A stretch of 64,000 nucleotides of DNA, from contig JARFIW010001480.1 of assembly GCA_036346225.1 (NCBI GenBank), positions 9,393,001 to 9,457,000 of the forward strand, in the 5' to 3' direction. This stretch comes from Platerodrilus igneus (lineage: Eukaryota; Arthropoda; Insecta; Coleoptera; Lycidae). Below the pieces are notes generated by a model that worked only from the letters and a program-made list of their open reading frames with translations, was not told where the DNA came from and did not search any database. Within the stretch, counting starts at the first letter, position 1, and each line of letters begins with the position of its first letter. Below are positions 1 to 13,079 of this stretch, piece after piece. Made by a program: the position numbers and the translations under genes.

Positions 1-123
1 TTATTAATTCTTATTTTCTTCGTAGAAGTATCTGGTTTTCGGCGCCCTCATGTTGTTTTAATGACCTACCGTATATTCGTATATTAGGGTCCTAACTACC
101 TCTAATTGAACTGTTTAACACAG

Positions 124-125
<2 letters not shown>
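1..125 (+). repeat. Family U unit, 3' tail only
   Basis: The window opens inside a copy of the 2 kb non-coding repeat described at 166-2414. The segment carries the GGCGCCC stretch seen near the ends of the 4622 and 6656 units and finishes ACACAGCA directly against a (TA)n array, as the other units do. The rest of this copy lies outside the window. Confidence 0.55.

Positions 126-165
<40 letters not shown>
126..165. repeat. (TA)n microsatellite
   Basis: Uninterrupted TA dinucleotide array of about 40 bp between the CA end of one family U unit and the TG start of the next. Confidence 0.95.
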
Positions 166-168
<3 letters not shown>

Positions 169-2410
169 CATGAAAATGATAGGTTAAGAAGGGTATATAG
201 GGCTTGATAATAAATTTTTAACGACTGTGTATATAGGAAATAGGAACAATTTATTTACGCGCTAAATTAATCAGTTTAGATAGTGAAAACGGACGGATAA
301 TAAGATATTTTTGTATTTTTAAATTGGAACGTAAAATTGCATAACGTATAAAAGCTTTAGAGTACAAGAAAACCCAAGGATACGCATAATTAGTTTTAAT
401 ATTTTAAATCAAGCGCATCGGATAACAAACGGAGCTTTTGGGTATAGAAAATAAATAATTTAAACGCATATTTCCATTTAACTAAACTAAACGTCCTAAG
501 AAATTCTAAAACTCGGAATTATTATTTTAAATGGATAGTTTGCTTCAAAGAAACACCTGATAGTTAAATGTCAAGTTCAAAGAACTCAAATGAACGTTGG
601 CACAAAATTCTATAGAATTTTTGTAACGGTCGAGGGGACAAGCTGCGAAAATAACAAATGCTTTGACGACAAAGTGAAATAAAATATCCAGAATGTAAAA
701 CAAACACAGAACACATAATAAAACGATGGTTAAGATACTCGTCGAAAACACGCAGTAGATTTGGAGGTCAACCACAATATCGATTTTCTGTAGCTTGAGT
801 GGAATTCAAAAAGAGACAGTAAATATGGGTGAAACGAAGAAAGGTAGCTAGGGGTTGGACGTTAAAAACGGGGAAAATCAGTATAATTGGTCGAAGGCTA
901 GAAGTTTTGAGAAGCTCTTATCGGTTAGATGTTGTTGAACGAATTTCATTGTAAAAGCAGGGTAAACTTGAAATTTCAAGACATAGAAGTTTGTTACGTT
1001 CAAAATTTGGAGAATCGGTTTTAATAAATAAGCATTTTGATGAAAATAGGGTCCGTGGGGCGAGTTCAAAAGCATATAAATACACTGGGAGAGGTATTAA
1101 GTCTTTCTTACTCTTAGATCTCTGATATCTCTTAGTTTGTACTTACTTGCCAATACGTGCTCTTATTTTGTACTGATTCTTGCTTATGATACAACATCCT
1201 ATTTAAAAGTGAGTACAACGCTGTGAGTAACTTACCGGTAATGCATTAAAAGTGTGATTTGCACAAGTGGGTGCTGGCGTATAGAAGGTACTGTTACTAC
1301 ACGCTACGATCCAATGTTAGGATGGTACTTGGGCAAGCGAGTCGAGAAGTTTGAAACCAGTATGTGTGAGGTGTAGTGATTAATGAGGGTTAAGCTTGGT
1401 CAAGGCAATTATCCGGGTGGAAATACTATAGGTGGTGGCAGAGATTTGGATAGCGAGTGTAAATGAGTTGGATCCAGGTATAATAACGAAGTGTATGGAC
1501 ACAACGACGAGGGTTTTGGAACACATCTTCAGAGGTAACGATGGACGAAGCTTACTCCAAGTAAAGAAATTAATTTTTTGCTTTTGCTTGAACATTTGTG
1601 CTGGTATTTTGTACTTGAGAGTTTTGACTTATTGGGGGGTGTATTTTATGATTATAAAAAAAAACTCATTGAAGGAGTATATGTAAAGGACAATTGATTT
1701 TAATTATTTAAAATGTTTATTAATGACATAAAAATGTTGTTGTAAGGAGTAAACGTGTCTCTAGGTTTATTTTAAATAAAAATGCAATTTTTATGAGCAT
1801 TTAGAGTAACTGGGTTATACTGAGCTCAACGTAAACCAGAATAAAAATCAATTTAGGGTTGCACGACGGGCCCATCCACTCGTCTAAAATAAAATTGTTG
1901 AAATATCTAAAAATCATGAAATTTTAAAAGATTTAAGGATTGAGATGGTAACATTTTATGAAACTGTATATACAAATGTGTAAATATTTTCGTGCTAATG
2001 GAAACTTGTTACTATGTGTAATAAAAAGGTTGTATGTCTTGTTGCATTATTTGAATGGTAATTTCATTTGACTGTATTTGTGAGAAAAGAATGAACTTAG
2101 GATGGTAGGTATCCAAGAAGAAGCAGATTTTAGAGCTAGCCATGGTATGCAGAAATAAGGAGGCGTTACAAAGGTATTGTAAGAATTTTTTTTTATTTTT
2201 CAGAAAATTGTACGACAGCTCAATAACACTAGGGCTCGATTGGTCTTTAGAGGAATCTACTGCATTTTTATGTTGGCCCAAGCGTGGGGGTCGTTTTTCC
2301 CGACCCGCAATTAGGGTTGAAACGTTTGAAGTGATAAAATAAATGGATTGAGTTAGTGATTTTAATTTTAATACCCAAGAAAAGTATATTTATATATTTT
2401 GAAGGTCAAG

Positions 2411-2414
<4 letters not shown>
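166..2414 (+). repeat. Family U unit 1, solo-LTR-like
   Basis: Non-coding unit of about 2.25 kb bounded by (TA)n on both sides, starting TGTCATG. Landmarks shared with units 2-5 in the same order: a block with AACACCTG near 555, ATCGATTTTCT near 780, a TATA box (TATAAATA) at 1075-1082, an AGGTAA donor-like site near 1532, a TGAGCTCA block near 1820, a poly(A) signal AATAAA at 2020-2025, and AGGTATCCAAGAAG plus GAGCTAGCC near 2105-2140. TG start, CA end, internal TATA box and poly(A) signal are LTR hallmarks. No coding capacity of note is present. A non-autonomous element of another class is the alternative. Confidence 0.55.

Positions 2415-2444
<30 letters not shown>
2415..2444. repeat. (TA)n microsatellite
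   Basis: TA array of about 30 bp separating family U units 1 and 2. Confidence 0.9.
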
Positions 2445-2448
<4 letters not shown>

Positions 2449-4403
2449 GTAGTGGTTTTAAAAGGTTAAATTTAACTATAAACAAAGCAATTTGAAACAC
2501 CCTGTATAGAGGAAACAACCAGAAATTACGTGCGAAATTTATTTCATTAGTTCATTTTTAAGTAACAAGTATTAACAAAATTTTACAAATAATGATTAAA
2601 ATTTAGTAGGTTTGTAAAGAAAATAAATTGTAGAAGCCAATGCAATTAATTTATTAATTTAATTGAGTTTAATTGAACGGTTATTTACGTATAATATGCA
2701 TAAAAGCATGACAAATCGATAATACCAAGGTGAAACGCGTTGCTAACACAGAAACAGCCGTTGGATATAAAATACGTTGAAAAGCCAACTCCTAGAAATG
2801 TTGTGTTAAAACGTCGGTTAATTAAACACCTGCATGTTTTCTAAATGTCAGGTTTCCCTTATTTTTATAGATAGCAAACAGCAGTCGCAAAAGCAAGTAT
2901 TCAGGTCCACATGGAGTTGTAGAACGCGGACAGTAATATCGATTCTCTACCACTTAAACAAGGTTAGAAGGAAACATATGATATGCATAAGCAAGGGATA
3001 GCGTTAATATAGGCGGGATTTTTAAGACGTCAATGCATATACTATTGGTCGATATTGTTAGTTGTACAACAGACAAGCACGAGAATATTTGAAGTCGGGT
3101 TTATTGGAAAATATCGTAACGACGCGCTAAATTTCGGGGAATTCGAAAACGGTTGAACCAAAATTTTAAGAACGTGTTATTTTAAATTAGATTTTCACGG
3201 TAAGAGTGGCCAGGAGAGGTTACAGTCGAAGCATATAAATACTCGATGAATTAGCACGGCTGTCTCTTTTTTAACTTCGTTCTAATGGTATTTACATCGC
3301 TTCAAATACGAGTTTGTAAGTATAAATAATTTTAAATTAAATAATACAGTGTTGGCCTCATAAGTTGATACGCGAATAAGTGTCGAGTTTAAATTTTAAT
3401 TTGAGGTGCAACATTTATTTTAAATAAGCTCGTGAAGTGACGTGAAGTAATTAAACGTAAATGAAATTGAATTTAACTAAAAGAAGTGTAATTAATTTGG
3501 ATTTGGAAATGGGATGCACCGTGAAGGCAGCGCATGCTGCACAACATAAATTATGTTCTTCTACAAATAGCTAGGGGCGGCCAGCAGAGCAGAGCGAACC
3601 AACTTTTCAGCTTGGTCAACGGAGTAGAGATATTCTAGAAATTCCAGGTAACGCTTTAACATTGTTGTTGTTATAAACTACGAAACTATGATTATTGTGT
3701 GACGTGTGAAAGTGAATTTTGAAGGTATTGTGCATTATTTTGCGTATTGAAAATAATACGTATAACTAACTGTATTATGGTATTTAAATAGAAATCTAAA
3801 GGTATATAAAGCTTATTAAGGTTCCATCAGGAATTAAAAATTTTTATTGCGACGAGTACATGGGTTTTGTTGTTTGCAGTCAGCGTATGCAAGGTAAAAA
3901 GCATACATTATTCATAATTAACTGGCTTATCATGAGCTCACCATACTCCAGAGTTTACGTAAATTTAAAATAAATTATAAAGAAAGAATGAAAAATAAGA
4001 TATTATTCAGGGCCCATTTACTCCGGGTACATTCTATGTGTTTGATAATTTAAATTAAAATACAGGACATTACTAAAATAGGATTTATTGAGGTGTAACT
4101 TGATCACTGAAATGTGGATAATATTGAATTTTAGTTGTAAATAGTGATAAATAAAGATTGTATGATTGTTGTATTTTGTGGTTTTATTGAGAGTGTGCGT
4201 GAACGATGCAAAGCATAATAGTGAATCTAGGTATCCAAGAGGAGGCCCAACTGAGCTAGCCTGGGAACTGAAGAAGTATTAAGGTGAAGAAGAGAGAGGA
4301 ATCTAAGTAAGAAGTTTTTTTGAATTTTTTTATTTTTGGTGAAATTTTCGATTTTTATATAAATTAATTTTCGAATCTACTGAGATTCATGAGGGATACA
4401 CGG

Positions 4404-4405
<2 letters not shown>
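2445..4405 (+). repeat. Family U unit 2, solo-LTR-like
   Basis: Second head-to-tail copy, about 1.96 kb. It shows the early ACACCCTGTATA block, AACACCTG near 2826, ATCGATTCTCT near 2938, TATAAATA at 3234-3241, CCAGGTAA near 3645, TGAGCTCACCATACTCCAG near 3935, AATAAA at 4150-4155, AGGTATCCAAGAGGAGG near 4230, and the terminal ACACGGCA. It is clearly diverged from unit 1, so the array is not a recent tandem duplication. Its start (TCTCGTAGTGG) has lost the TG seen in other units. Confidence 0.55.

Positions 4406-4443
<38 letters not shown>
4406..4443. repeat. (TA)n microsatellite
   Basis: TA array of about 38 bp following family U unit 2. Confidence 0.9.
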
Positions 4444-4448
<5 letters not shown>

Positions 4449-4481
4449 GAAAAGTAGGATTAATGAGTCTTAAATTATTAT

Positions 4482-4584
4482 AAAGTAATTATTGGCAAGT
4501 GATTCAAATTCAGCCACGAGGGTATCCTATCTGACAGGATGCTCTCATGGCTGAATTTGAGTCACTTACCAATAATTCATTTCT

Positions 4585-4590
<6 letters not shown>
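4482..4590. repeat. Imperfect palindrome, MITE-like
   Basis: Two arms of about 50 bp (4482-4531 and 4534-4590) are near-perfect reverse complements around a very short centre. Both carry CAAATTCAGCCA and its complement and the AGGAT step at the tip. The palindrome sits between two (TA)n arrays, in the gap between family U units 2 and 3. It is non-coding. A foldback or MITE-like insertion into the TA array is the simplest reading. Confidence 0.6.

Positions 4591-4617
<27 letters not shown>
4591..4617. repeat. (TA)n microsatellite
   Basis: TA array separating the palindrome from family U unit 3. Confidence 0.9.
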
Positions 4618-4621
<4 letters not shown>

Positions 4622-6631
4622 TGTTGTGGATTTAAAGGGTAAATAGGTGTAGACAATAAAATTTTAGCAACCGCGTATAAATTATTTACGCGCCAAATTA
4701 ATTAATTCATATAGTGAAAACGGACGATTATTAAGGTATTTTTCTATATTTAAATTTAAATGTTAAAATTACATAAGGGAAGAAAATTTTAGAGTACATA
4801 AACAACTCAAGTATACGCATAATTAATTATAATTTCTTTTAATCAAACGCATGAAAGCAAGAAGGGAGCGTGCTTGCATAGAAAATCAATAATTTCAAAC
4901 GCAAATGTTGTTCGTTTTAAAAGCCAACGTTTGTACAGATACTACAAAGCAGAGAATCTAGAAATTGTTATTTTCAAACGGTTGATAATTTCAAGAAACA
5001 CCTGTTGGTTAAATGTTACGTTCAGAGAATATTTTACGAATGTTAAGATAGAATTCCATAGAAATTGTTTTCAACGGTCAATTTGTATAAACTGGTAAAT
5101 AACAAATATCCTGAGGAGTGAGTGGAATGAACGATCGATAATATACAAGACAGAGAAAAGCGTAAATGAAGCGTTGGATAGAAGTCACGTAGGATATCCG
5201 GCTATTTGTGAAGGACGTCTACAATATCGATTTTCTATAACTCAAGTGGGGTTTTAAAGGAGACAACAGATATGCGTAGAACAGAGATAAACAGCTGATA
5301 GGTGGAGCGGTGTGACGACAGGAAACTCTATCATTGGTTGATAGCCTGCAGTTTTCAGGAAATGTGCGATCGTGACGGTGGTAAGCTAAATTCTAGTAAA
5401 CAGCACGACGGACGGGAGAAAATTTTCAGAAATTATAGTCGGTTACGCTCAAAATTTTAAGAATTTATAAAAGCGGTAGTAGCGGACCGCTAGTTATAAA
5501 AGTGATTGCACGAGTTAGTGCTTATTTAAATTAAAGGTGCCGTACTACGACAAAGTTAGTAAATGGATGGATGGTATTTCGGGTAAGCAGAACCGAAAGC
5601 AATTTGTATGCGTGAGTTATCTGGTATGGAATGTTACTGTAGAGACGAAGCTAGTAATCTCGAGAAGTACAGTAGTGGTAGCGGAGATACTGTATGGTAG
5701 GGATCTATGGATCCTGGCCTCAGTGTAGTAAATCGACACAACGACGAGGGGTTTCTGGTAGCCATCTCCAGCGGTGGCGAAGAGTGAAGGTGTCTCCAGG
5801 CAATAGACTTGAAATTTCTGTTTTTATATAAACATTTGTGGATATTTTTGTGTGGCGTATTTATTGTTTGTAAAACTTGTTTAAAAAAGGTACATGTGCA
5901 GGACAATTTAATAATTTTGAGTATTGAAAAAAAGGTTTATTGATGATATATAAATATTTATTCAGGCTATAAATTGTGGTTATAAGGAGAAAACGGACCC
6001 GTAAATTTGTTTTTAATAATGTAAGGTTTAAAAAGCATTTACAAAAACTGGGTTATAATGAGCTCAAAATACACCAGTATGAAGTCAAATTAGGATTACA
6101 TGTGGGGCCCATCTACTCATATCTACTCGAATTTGTTTAAAATCATTTGAAAATCAAGGACTTCAAAGCATTCAATAAATTGAGATGGTAATAAATGTAG
6201 CAAAACGTTTGTACTCATGTGTAAATATTTTATCTGTTAATATGTGTAAATAAAAGGTTGTATGGTTGTTGTATTATTTTGGTAATTTCATTTGATGGTG
6301 TGTGAGTGTTAAAAAGGTTTGTACATAAAGATAGGTATTTAAGAAGAGGCCGTTTGCTGAGCTAGCCAGGGTGAGCAGAGAAATTCGAAAGAACCAAAAA
6401 AAAGGGTAAGATTTTATTTTTATTTTTTTTTTGAAAAATTTTATGTTGGTTCAGGTGGGGCACGAATTTTTGTAAGGTTCCACGGCACTTTTATGATGCC
6501 CAATTTGTGGGGCTTGAATGAATGATTTAGAAGAAGGCTCGAGTGTTCCAGAGGTGTCCCAGAGAACACGGCAAATTTTATAGCACCCTATCCTTGGGGC
6601 GAGAAATGATTTTTTAGACGATTACACAGCA
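4622..6631 (+). repeat. Family U unit 3, solo-LTR-like
   Basis: About 2.0 kb, starting TGTTGTGGATT and ending ACACAGCA. It has AACACCTG near 5000, ATCGATTTTCTATAACTC near 5226, a weaker TATA-like TTTATAAAAG near 5464, TGAGCTCA near 6060, AATAAA at 6249-6254 and GAGCTAGCCAGGG near 6358. The TATA to poly(A) distance (about 780 bp) is shorter than in units 1, 2 and 4 (about 915-945 bp), indicating an internal deletion. Confidence 0.55.
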
Positions 6632-6655
6632 ATATATATATATATATATATATAT
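6632..6655. repeat. (TA)n microsatellite
   Basis: TA array of about 24 bp between family U units 3 and 4. Confidence 0.9.
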
Positions 6656-8889
6656 TGTTGTGGATTCAAAGGGTTAAATTTGGGGTAAACAATAACATTT
6701 CAAACACCCCGTATAGAGAAAAGAACAAATTATTTACGCGCAAAATTTAATTAATTTATTTAGGGAGAACGGACAAGTATTGACGTATTTTTATAATTAA
6801 TGATTGAAAGGTTAAAAGTAGATAAAGAAAAACAGTTTCAAAACAAGTAGAATACGCATAATTAACTATAATTTATTTTTCCAACACGTAAAAGCATAAG
6901 AAAACCCACTAGGGTAAGAAAATCAATAATTCCAAGGCAAAAGTTTCTTAGTAACAAGCAAACGTCAGTTGTATCGGATACGACGAAATATAAAATCTAA
7001 GAATTGTTGTGGTAAACGGTCGATAATTAACGAACACCTGCGTCTTTAAAAAAGGTTACATTCGTGGAAATTATGAGCATATTAAGACAGGATTTCATAG
7101 AAAATATTTTCAATCGTCAGTTTGGTTTGAATAACAAGCTAACAAAGTTCTTAAAGGGCAAGGGAAATGCACGATCGGATATATACTACAGATAGAGACA
7201 GAAATAAAAGCGTTGATAAAAACGCACGTACTAATACACGTGGAGTGGAGTTGAGCTGTCGGCAATATCGATTTTCTATAACTCAAGTGGGGTTTTGAAC
7301 GCGACAGCAGACATGCATCAGACAGAGATAAAGATAGTACAGGCGGAGTTTTATGACGACAGAGTATATTATCATAGGCCAAGAACCGACAGTTTTCCAA
7401 ACGTAGACAAACGCGACAGGTGAGAGCGATTTCGGATACGTACGGCACGTGGACGGAGTAAATTTCAGGAATTTTCAACACGGTTGTATCAAAATTTTTA
7501 GAATCTAAATTTGAAGATAAGCTTTTCACGTGAAGTGTGTCTGGGGGTAGCATTTTGAACTAATATAAATACTGAACGGAAATTATTAAGGGTCTCTTTT
7601 TGCCTCTTTGTCTTCTCGTCGCTTTTATACTACTTTACTACAGTAGACCAACATTATAGTAGAGTTTTTCTTATGTGAGTATTAGATATGTTAATAAAAC
7701 AGTAAATATAGTGCTAGCACGTATAAATTATTAGTAGTGGTCTACTATTTATTAACGCGAAATACGAGTAGTGTATATTAAATTAATAGAGGTCTGACTA
7801 CTACTATACTAAGCTACAAAATCAATAAATGGAAGTATAATATACGTGGGGTAAGCTTCATAAACAACCAGAATTGTATGCTGTTATGGAATGGTACTTT
7901 GAAACGAGGCGCTTCGCTCGCAATTGGGGTTATTGTATGTGAATAGTTGTGTATCACAGCGCATGGTCACGAAGCCAATGGGTTCTGGTGATCGTCGTCG
8001 AAGGAATGGAAGCCTGAAGCATTCTCCAGGTAATTTATTTGAAATTTCTGTTGTCTGATAAATTTTTGTAAAATTTTGGTGCTGTGTGAGTGAGTTTTGA
8101 GGTTTATTTATGTATATATAAACTTATTGGAAAAGATACATGCACTGGACAATTTATTGGGGTTATTTAAATATTGAAAAAGGATGTATTTAAAACTTAC
8201 TAAATTTTATTCTGAATATAAATTGGATTGTAAAAGGTAAACAGGTCTATAACTTTTTTATTAATTTATGCAAGGTAAAAGGCATATACATAATAAACTG
8301 GGTTATTATGAGCTCACCATACTCCAGTGTTCAGTCAATGTAGGGTAATATGTGGGGCTCTTCTACTCATATCTCATTAAATTTTTTTGCAAATAAGTTA
8401 AATCAAGGATTTTAAAACATATCACATTTTGAGTTGGTAATTAGTGTACCAAACTGTTTTTATACATGTGAATAATTTGTCTGTAAATAGCGGTAAATAA
8501 AAGATTTGTATGATTGTTGTATTATTTGGTGCTTTTATTGAATGGTGTGAAAGTGTGAAGGAAGAATGGTTGTATATTTAGGTATCCAAGAAGAGGCACA
8601 GCTGAGCTAGCCAGGGAAGCTGCTGAAAATTTTTGAAGCAGAAGTAATAAGGGTAAGAAATTTTTTTTAAAAGTAGTAAACTTTTGAAAATTATATGTTG
8701 ACCCTGATGAAGCTTCAAATTTTTCTGAGGTTCCACGGTAATCTTATGGCGCCCAATTCGTAGGACTTAAATGGTTGTTAGGAAAAGGTTCGAGTGTTCA
8801 AGAAATTTTTTTTTAAGTTGTGCATTTTTGAAAATAATTTGATGACATTGGCTCGATGTTAAAAACTTAAAATTCCAGAGAACACAGCA
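6656..8889 (+). repeat. Family U unit 4, solo-LTR-like
   Basis: About 2.23 kb, starting TGTTGTGGATT and ending ACACAGCA. Landmarks: ACACCCCGTATAGAG near 6700, AACACCTG near 7034, ATCGATTTTCT near 7267, TATAAATA at 7564-7571, CCAGGTAATTT near 8027, TGAGCTCACCATACTCCAG near 8310, AATAAA at 8496-8501 and AGGTATCCAAGAAGAGG near 8581. This is the best-preserved copy and a good reference for the family. Confidence 0.6.
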
Positions 8890-9078
<189 letters not shown>

Positions 9079-9080
<2 letters not shown>

Positions 9081-11185
9081 CCGTGTATTCTGACTTCGAA
9101 TCGAGCCTCACGATTTGGGCGTCAAATTTATTACCGTGTATCCTAAACTTAATTGAGCCTCCCGAATTGGGCGTCAAATTTATGCCATGGATCTCGGGTA
9201 AGCAATTGCGGTACAAAAATATATTCGAAAATTTTATAAAATTCTCATATTCGACAATAAACAAACTTTTCAAAATTTATCTAATCAAAAAAAAATTATC
9301 CTTACCCGTTTTCCTTTCCTCCTCGGTTAAACGGCCTTCTTCAACTGCTTCCGGCTAGCTCATTCGGATCTCTTCTTGGGTTATCTAAATTCACTCGCAT
9401 ATTCTCAATCATACACACACTCTAGCAATAAAACCTCAAATACAATCAACATACAAGCTTTTATTTCCAACTATTTACACATGAAATGCAATAATGTTCA
9501 TATTCCATTAATCCCGTTACACTTCAGAAAAACCTTAATGTCCAGTATTTCATTTTTTTAAATCATTAAACACAGAAATTATACACTGAGTAAATGGGCC
9601 TTGAATTATACCTTCGCTAAATTCCTTCTTTATAATTTATTCATTCATTTTACTCTAAATAAACTCTGGAGTAGGCTGAGCTCAGAATACCCAGTCATTA
9701 TGCATTTACATACTTTTAAAACAAATAATAAAACAAAGCCATGTACTCTTTACAAAAAATTTATGTTCTGATGGAACGTTTAAATGTTTTCTTTTAAAAA
9801 CCTTCAACTTTTCAGTTAATTACCATAATAAAGTTTTACACATATTACGTTTAATACGTAATTAATACACACTACTTTAAAATTTCACGCTAACATTCTC
9901 CCAATATTCACAGTTTAAAAAGTCACAATTCAAATCGTTACCTGGAAAGTTTATAGTAGATCTCTGCTTTGAGGACGATGTCGATTTCTTCTATGCATTT
10001 AATGGTGTTGTTTCTAGCGGTTACTAGAAAAACTCCATCTCCATTGAACTGCAAACGCGGCCTCCCTGGTGTAACCAATTCCATATTCCATTTAAAGTAT
10101 TTCTTTTTTAATTTTAAATGCTTCGAACCACGTTATTTAAAGCGCGACACGAGTTGTTTATAATTGAAGATGATATCTCGAATAAAAATAACCTCGGCAC
10201 ACTTAATCGCGTATTTAATTACGAGAATATCACCTTATAATAAATTGAATTGATTTTGTAATACTTACAACTCGTGTTACTGCGATATGTTCTTTTGAGC
10301 GGTCGAAAACTTAAGGGCCCCTACCCCTACCTAAAAACATTTATACTCTTAGGCCGCCACCTCCTGGCTGCCACCTCCTGGCTGCCTTTCATCCGAAATC
10401 CACTTGTTAACACCACATATTCTCGCAAATTTGCACTCAACCTCATTCTTACTCCACGAATTTAATACCTCGTTATTAAATTTCCCGAATAATACGCTAC
10501 ACTAAGCTCTTGCTCGTTTCAAACTAGACTAAACATTTCAACCAATCATAGACCTAGTGACGCTTCACAAATCCCTCCTTTTATTATTAGTGTCTTTTAC
10601 TTATGCGTTTTATCCGTCCCTTTCTAATCTGGTCTGAGTGGTACAAATCGATATTCTCGACTATCTACTATCTAAACCCACGTGGACTCGCGACGTGACT
10701 TTTAAATAAAGCGTTTTGTACTTCCTGCTAAAACATTTATCCGTTCTCAATATACGTAGAATTTACATGTTTATCAGCTCGAATTTATTAGAACCTGACA
10801 TTTAAAAGTTTGCAGGTGTGCTTCTAATGAACGTTTTAAATATAATTCTCCGAGCTTCGTTTCATGGTATTTTAACCCTCCTTTTTAAACGCGTTTGTTA
10901 CCAACGCGTTTCACCTTGGGTTTTCACAGGCTGTTATGCTTATTATATATCACTAATGGTTCATTAACTCTAATTAAATTAATAATGCATGGCATTGACT
11001 TCTACCATTAAATTTTTAACGAAGCTATTAAATATTAATTATTTTTGTACAATTTGATTAATACCCGTTACTTAAAAATTGAATTAATTAATATAAATTT
11101 CGCACTTAATTTCTGTTTGTTCCTTTATACAGGGTGTTTTGAAATTGCTGCGTTTATTTTTATTTTTAACAATATAAAAACCACT

Positions 11186-11188
<3 letters not shown>
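9079..11188 (-). repeat. Family U unit 5, inverted, solo-LTR-like
   Basis: Read on the minus strand it repeats the landmarks of the plus-strand units: the end TGCCGTG complements ACACGGCA, GAGCTAGCC and CCAAGAAGAG are near 9350-9380, the poly(A) signal complement TTTATT is at 9460-9465, the TGAGCTCA block is near 9670, ATCGATATTCT is near 10647, and the ACACCCTGTATA block is near 11130-11145. It ends against (TA)n. A 17 bp duplication in a GC-rich patch near 10355-10385 (two tandem CCACCTCCTGGCTG copies) is specific to this copy. Confidence 0.55.

Positions 11189-11234
<46 letters not shown>
11189..11234. repeat. (TA)n microsatellite
   Basis: TA array of about 46 bp at the end of inverted family U unit 5. 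Confidence 0.95.
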
Positions 11235-11236
<2 letters not shown>

Positions 11237-13022
11237 AAGAGTGCCACTGCTACCGCGTTTCTTTAATTTAACACAAGTAATCACCAGAGTCTTTATTACT
11301 CACTGTTTACAAGTCTAATTAACAGTATATGCCTTATTTATAGATGTTTTCAGTCCACTTAACAATGAAGCACTATTACACTAATGAATTTACAAGCACT
11401 AATATCTTCTTAAACTAACTCCTTTGCCATAGGTTCATTAACAACACTAACACAACTATTTATTTATTATACACTTTGTCTATTTATGTGTACTACAAGC
11501 TGCATGTACATTAAACACAGCATATGACATTTATGTATACACTTGAACTTCCAAAAGCTCAACTACTATTACTTTACAACGATATAATTTATATTAGACA
11601 TTCTAGTATAGACTGATCCTTGCATTTATTAGCGGTCTTATATATACTCTGAGTTAAAGATATGACTCATCCTCTAGTAATTACGAGAAGCTTCCCGGGC
11701 TATTGAGAATAAACAATGCTGGCGGCGTTTTGTGTGTTTGATTGCTAGAAGAATTCTCGAATCCTGGAGACTATGCAGAGCCTACAACGCTTGTGTGTTT
11801 GACGGGTTGCCTAATAGTAGCTCGCAACAATATGCAAAATAGGGCGACACAATTTACCAATTACACAAATTATATAGAAAACCCCCACGGGGTACTCACG
11901 TGAACATGTAGGGCTTCCTTCAGAATCTCCATGATGGTCGGCGGCGGCTGCTCCTTCTGGGGCGTGGGAATTCTTAAGCCAGGTTGCATCCAAATTTGAT
12001 TGTCTTCTTCCTATATGTAGACAAATAAGGTCCGGAAGGCAGGTAGAGGCACGATAATTGGGATCACAGGAAACCTACATATCAGAAAAAAGACACGGTA
12101 AGATACAAAAGACAACCTTTTTTACATCTCGGAGGCTAGTTCTAACACGTTCCCCGGAAATTCCTCCTATCCTCCTTCGTCCACACGCGTCGGCGGAAAT
12201 ACGCGCACAAATCTTTAAAATTTATGGCGCGAAATTCTTACATATTAAAACTTATAAGAATGTTTACGGCCGATTTCGGCACGTAACAAAGTGAAATTCT
12301 AGAGTGTGTAATTGTGCATGCGAGCCGTACTTCTAAGGACGGCTTTTAATCACCATCTCAAGTACCATTTTAATTACCATCGTAATTAACATTTTTAACT
12401 ACCATCTTAATCACCATCTTAAATTACAATCGAAATAACGATCCTAATAAAGATCTTGTTACGATTCCTGTTATTTACGATCTTAAATACAATTTTAGAC
12501 ACGAGACTCTGGAGAATGCTACCTGTTCAAGCAATTTGTTAATCTCTGAAAATGGTAAATATTCTATTACGGAAATGAAAACCTTTCATTGGAATAAACT
12601 CACCAATAACGATTTGGATACTAATTTGGTTGGATTCAATTCTTGGGAATGCAGAGCACCTACTAAACCACTTCAGATTAGATATTTTGATATGATTTAT
12701 TTCTAAAACTGTTTTTATTTCAATAATAATTCAAAGTGTAAGAGCCGACAAATTGGGGTTCCTTGTATAAATTTATGAAAAGTAATAGACATCTTGAAAC
12801 GTTTCAAAAGGTCTCTAAATGTAATAAAAGCTCGTTTTGCTGGCTTGATTTTCTAAAAATTTGACAGATGTATATAATTTAAAAAGGGAGAAGATATTTA
12901 AAAAGGTTGTAAATATTCAATCATTATACTGAGTATTGTAGAAGTGCTTTATTTAATTGAATTAGCTAGTCGAAGCAAAGAAAATTATAAATTAACATTT
13001 CTAGTGCTTTCAAGTGCTTGAG

Positions 13023-13024
<2 letters not shown>
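11235..13024. other. (TA)n-bounded non-coding segment
   Basis: A 1.8 kb segment between two TA arrays. It lacks the family U landmarks (no TGAGCTCA or GAGCTAGCC block), so it is a different sequence. Apart from the candidate exon at 11900-12010 I see no coding signal. It may be another LTR-like insertion, because the neighbouring segments share the same (TA)n punctuation. Confidence 0.35.
11900..12010 (-). CDS. Candidate orphan exon, unknown product
   Basis: On the minus strand a 111 bp block (37 codons, phase 0) is open and bounded by splice-like sites: acceptor TCTACATATAG before 12010 and donor GTGAGTACC after 11900. The peptide begins EEDNQIWMQPGL, has a PPP run and ends MEILKEALHVH. It is locally GC-richer than its surroundings. 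I recognise no family. It could be an internal exon of a host gene, a spliced exon of a retroelement, or chance; no partner exon is seen in the window. Confidence 0.25.

Positions 13025-13076
<52 letters not shown>
13025..13076. repeat. (AT)n microsatellite
   Basis: AT array of about 52 bp between two non-coding segments. Confidence 0.95.

Positions 13077-13079
<3 letters not shown>

Noticed and set aside
7110..7553. 147-codon minus-strand open frame
   Set aside because: It lies inside family U unit 4, the frame is not kept in the other units, and no family motif is seen.
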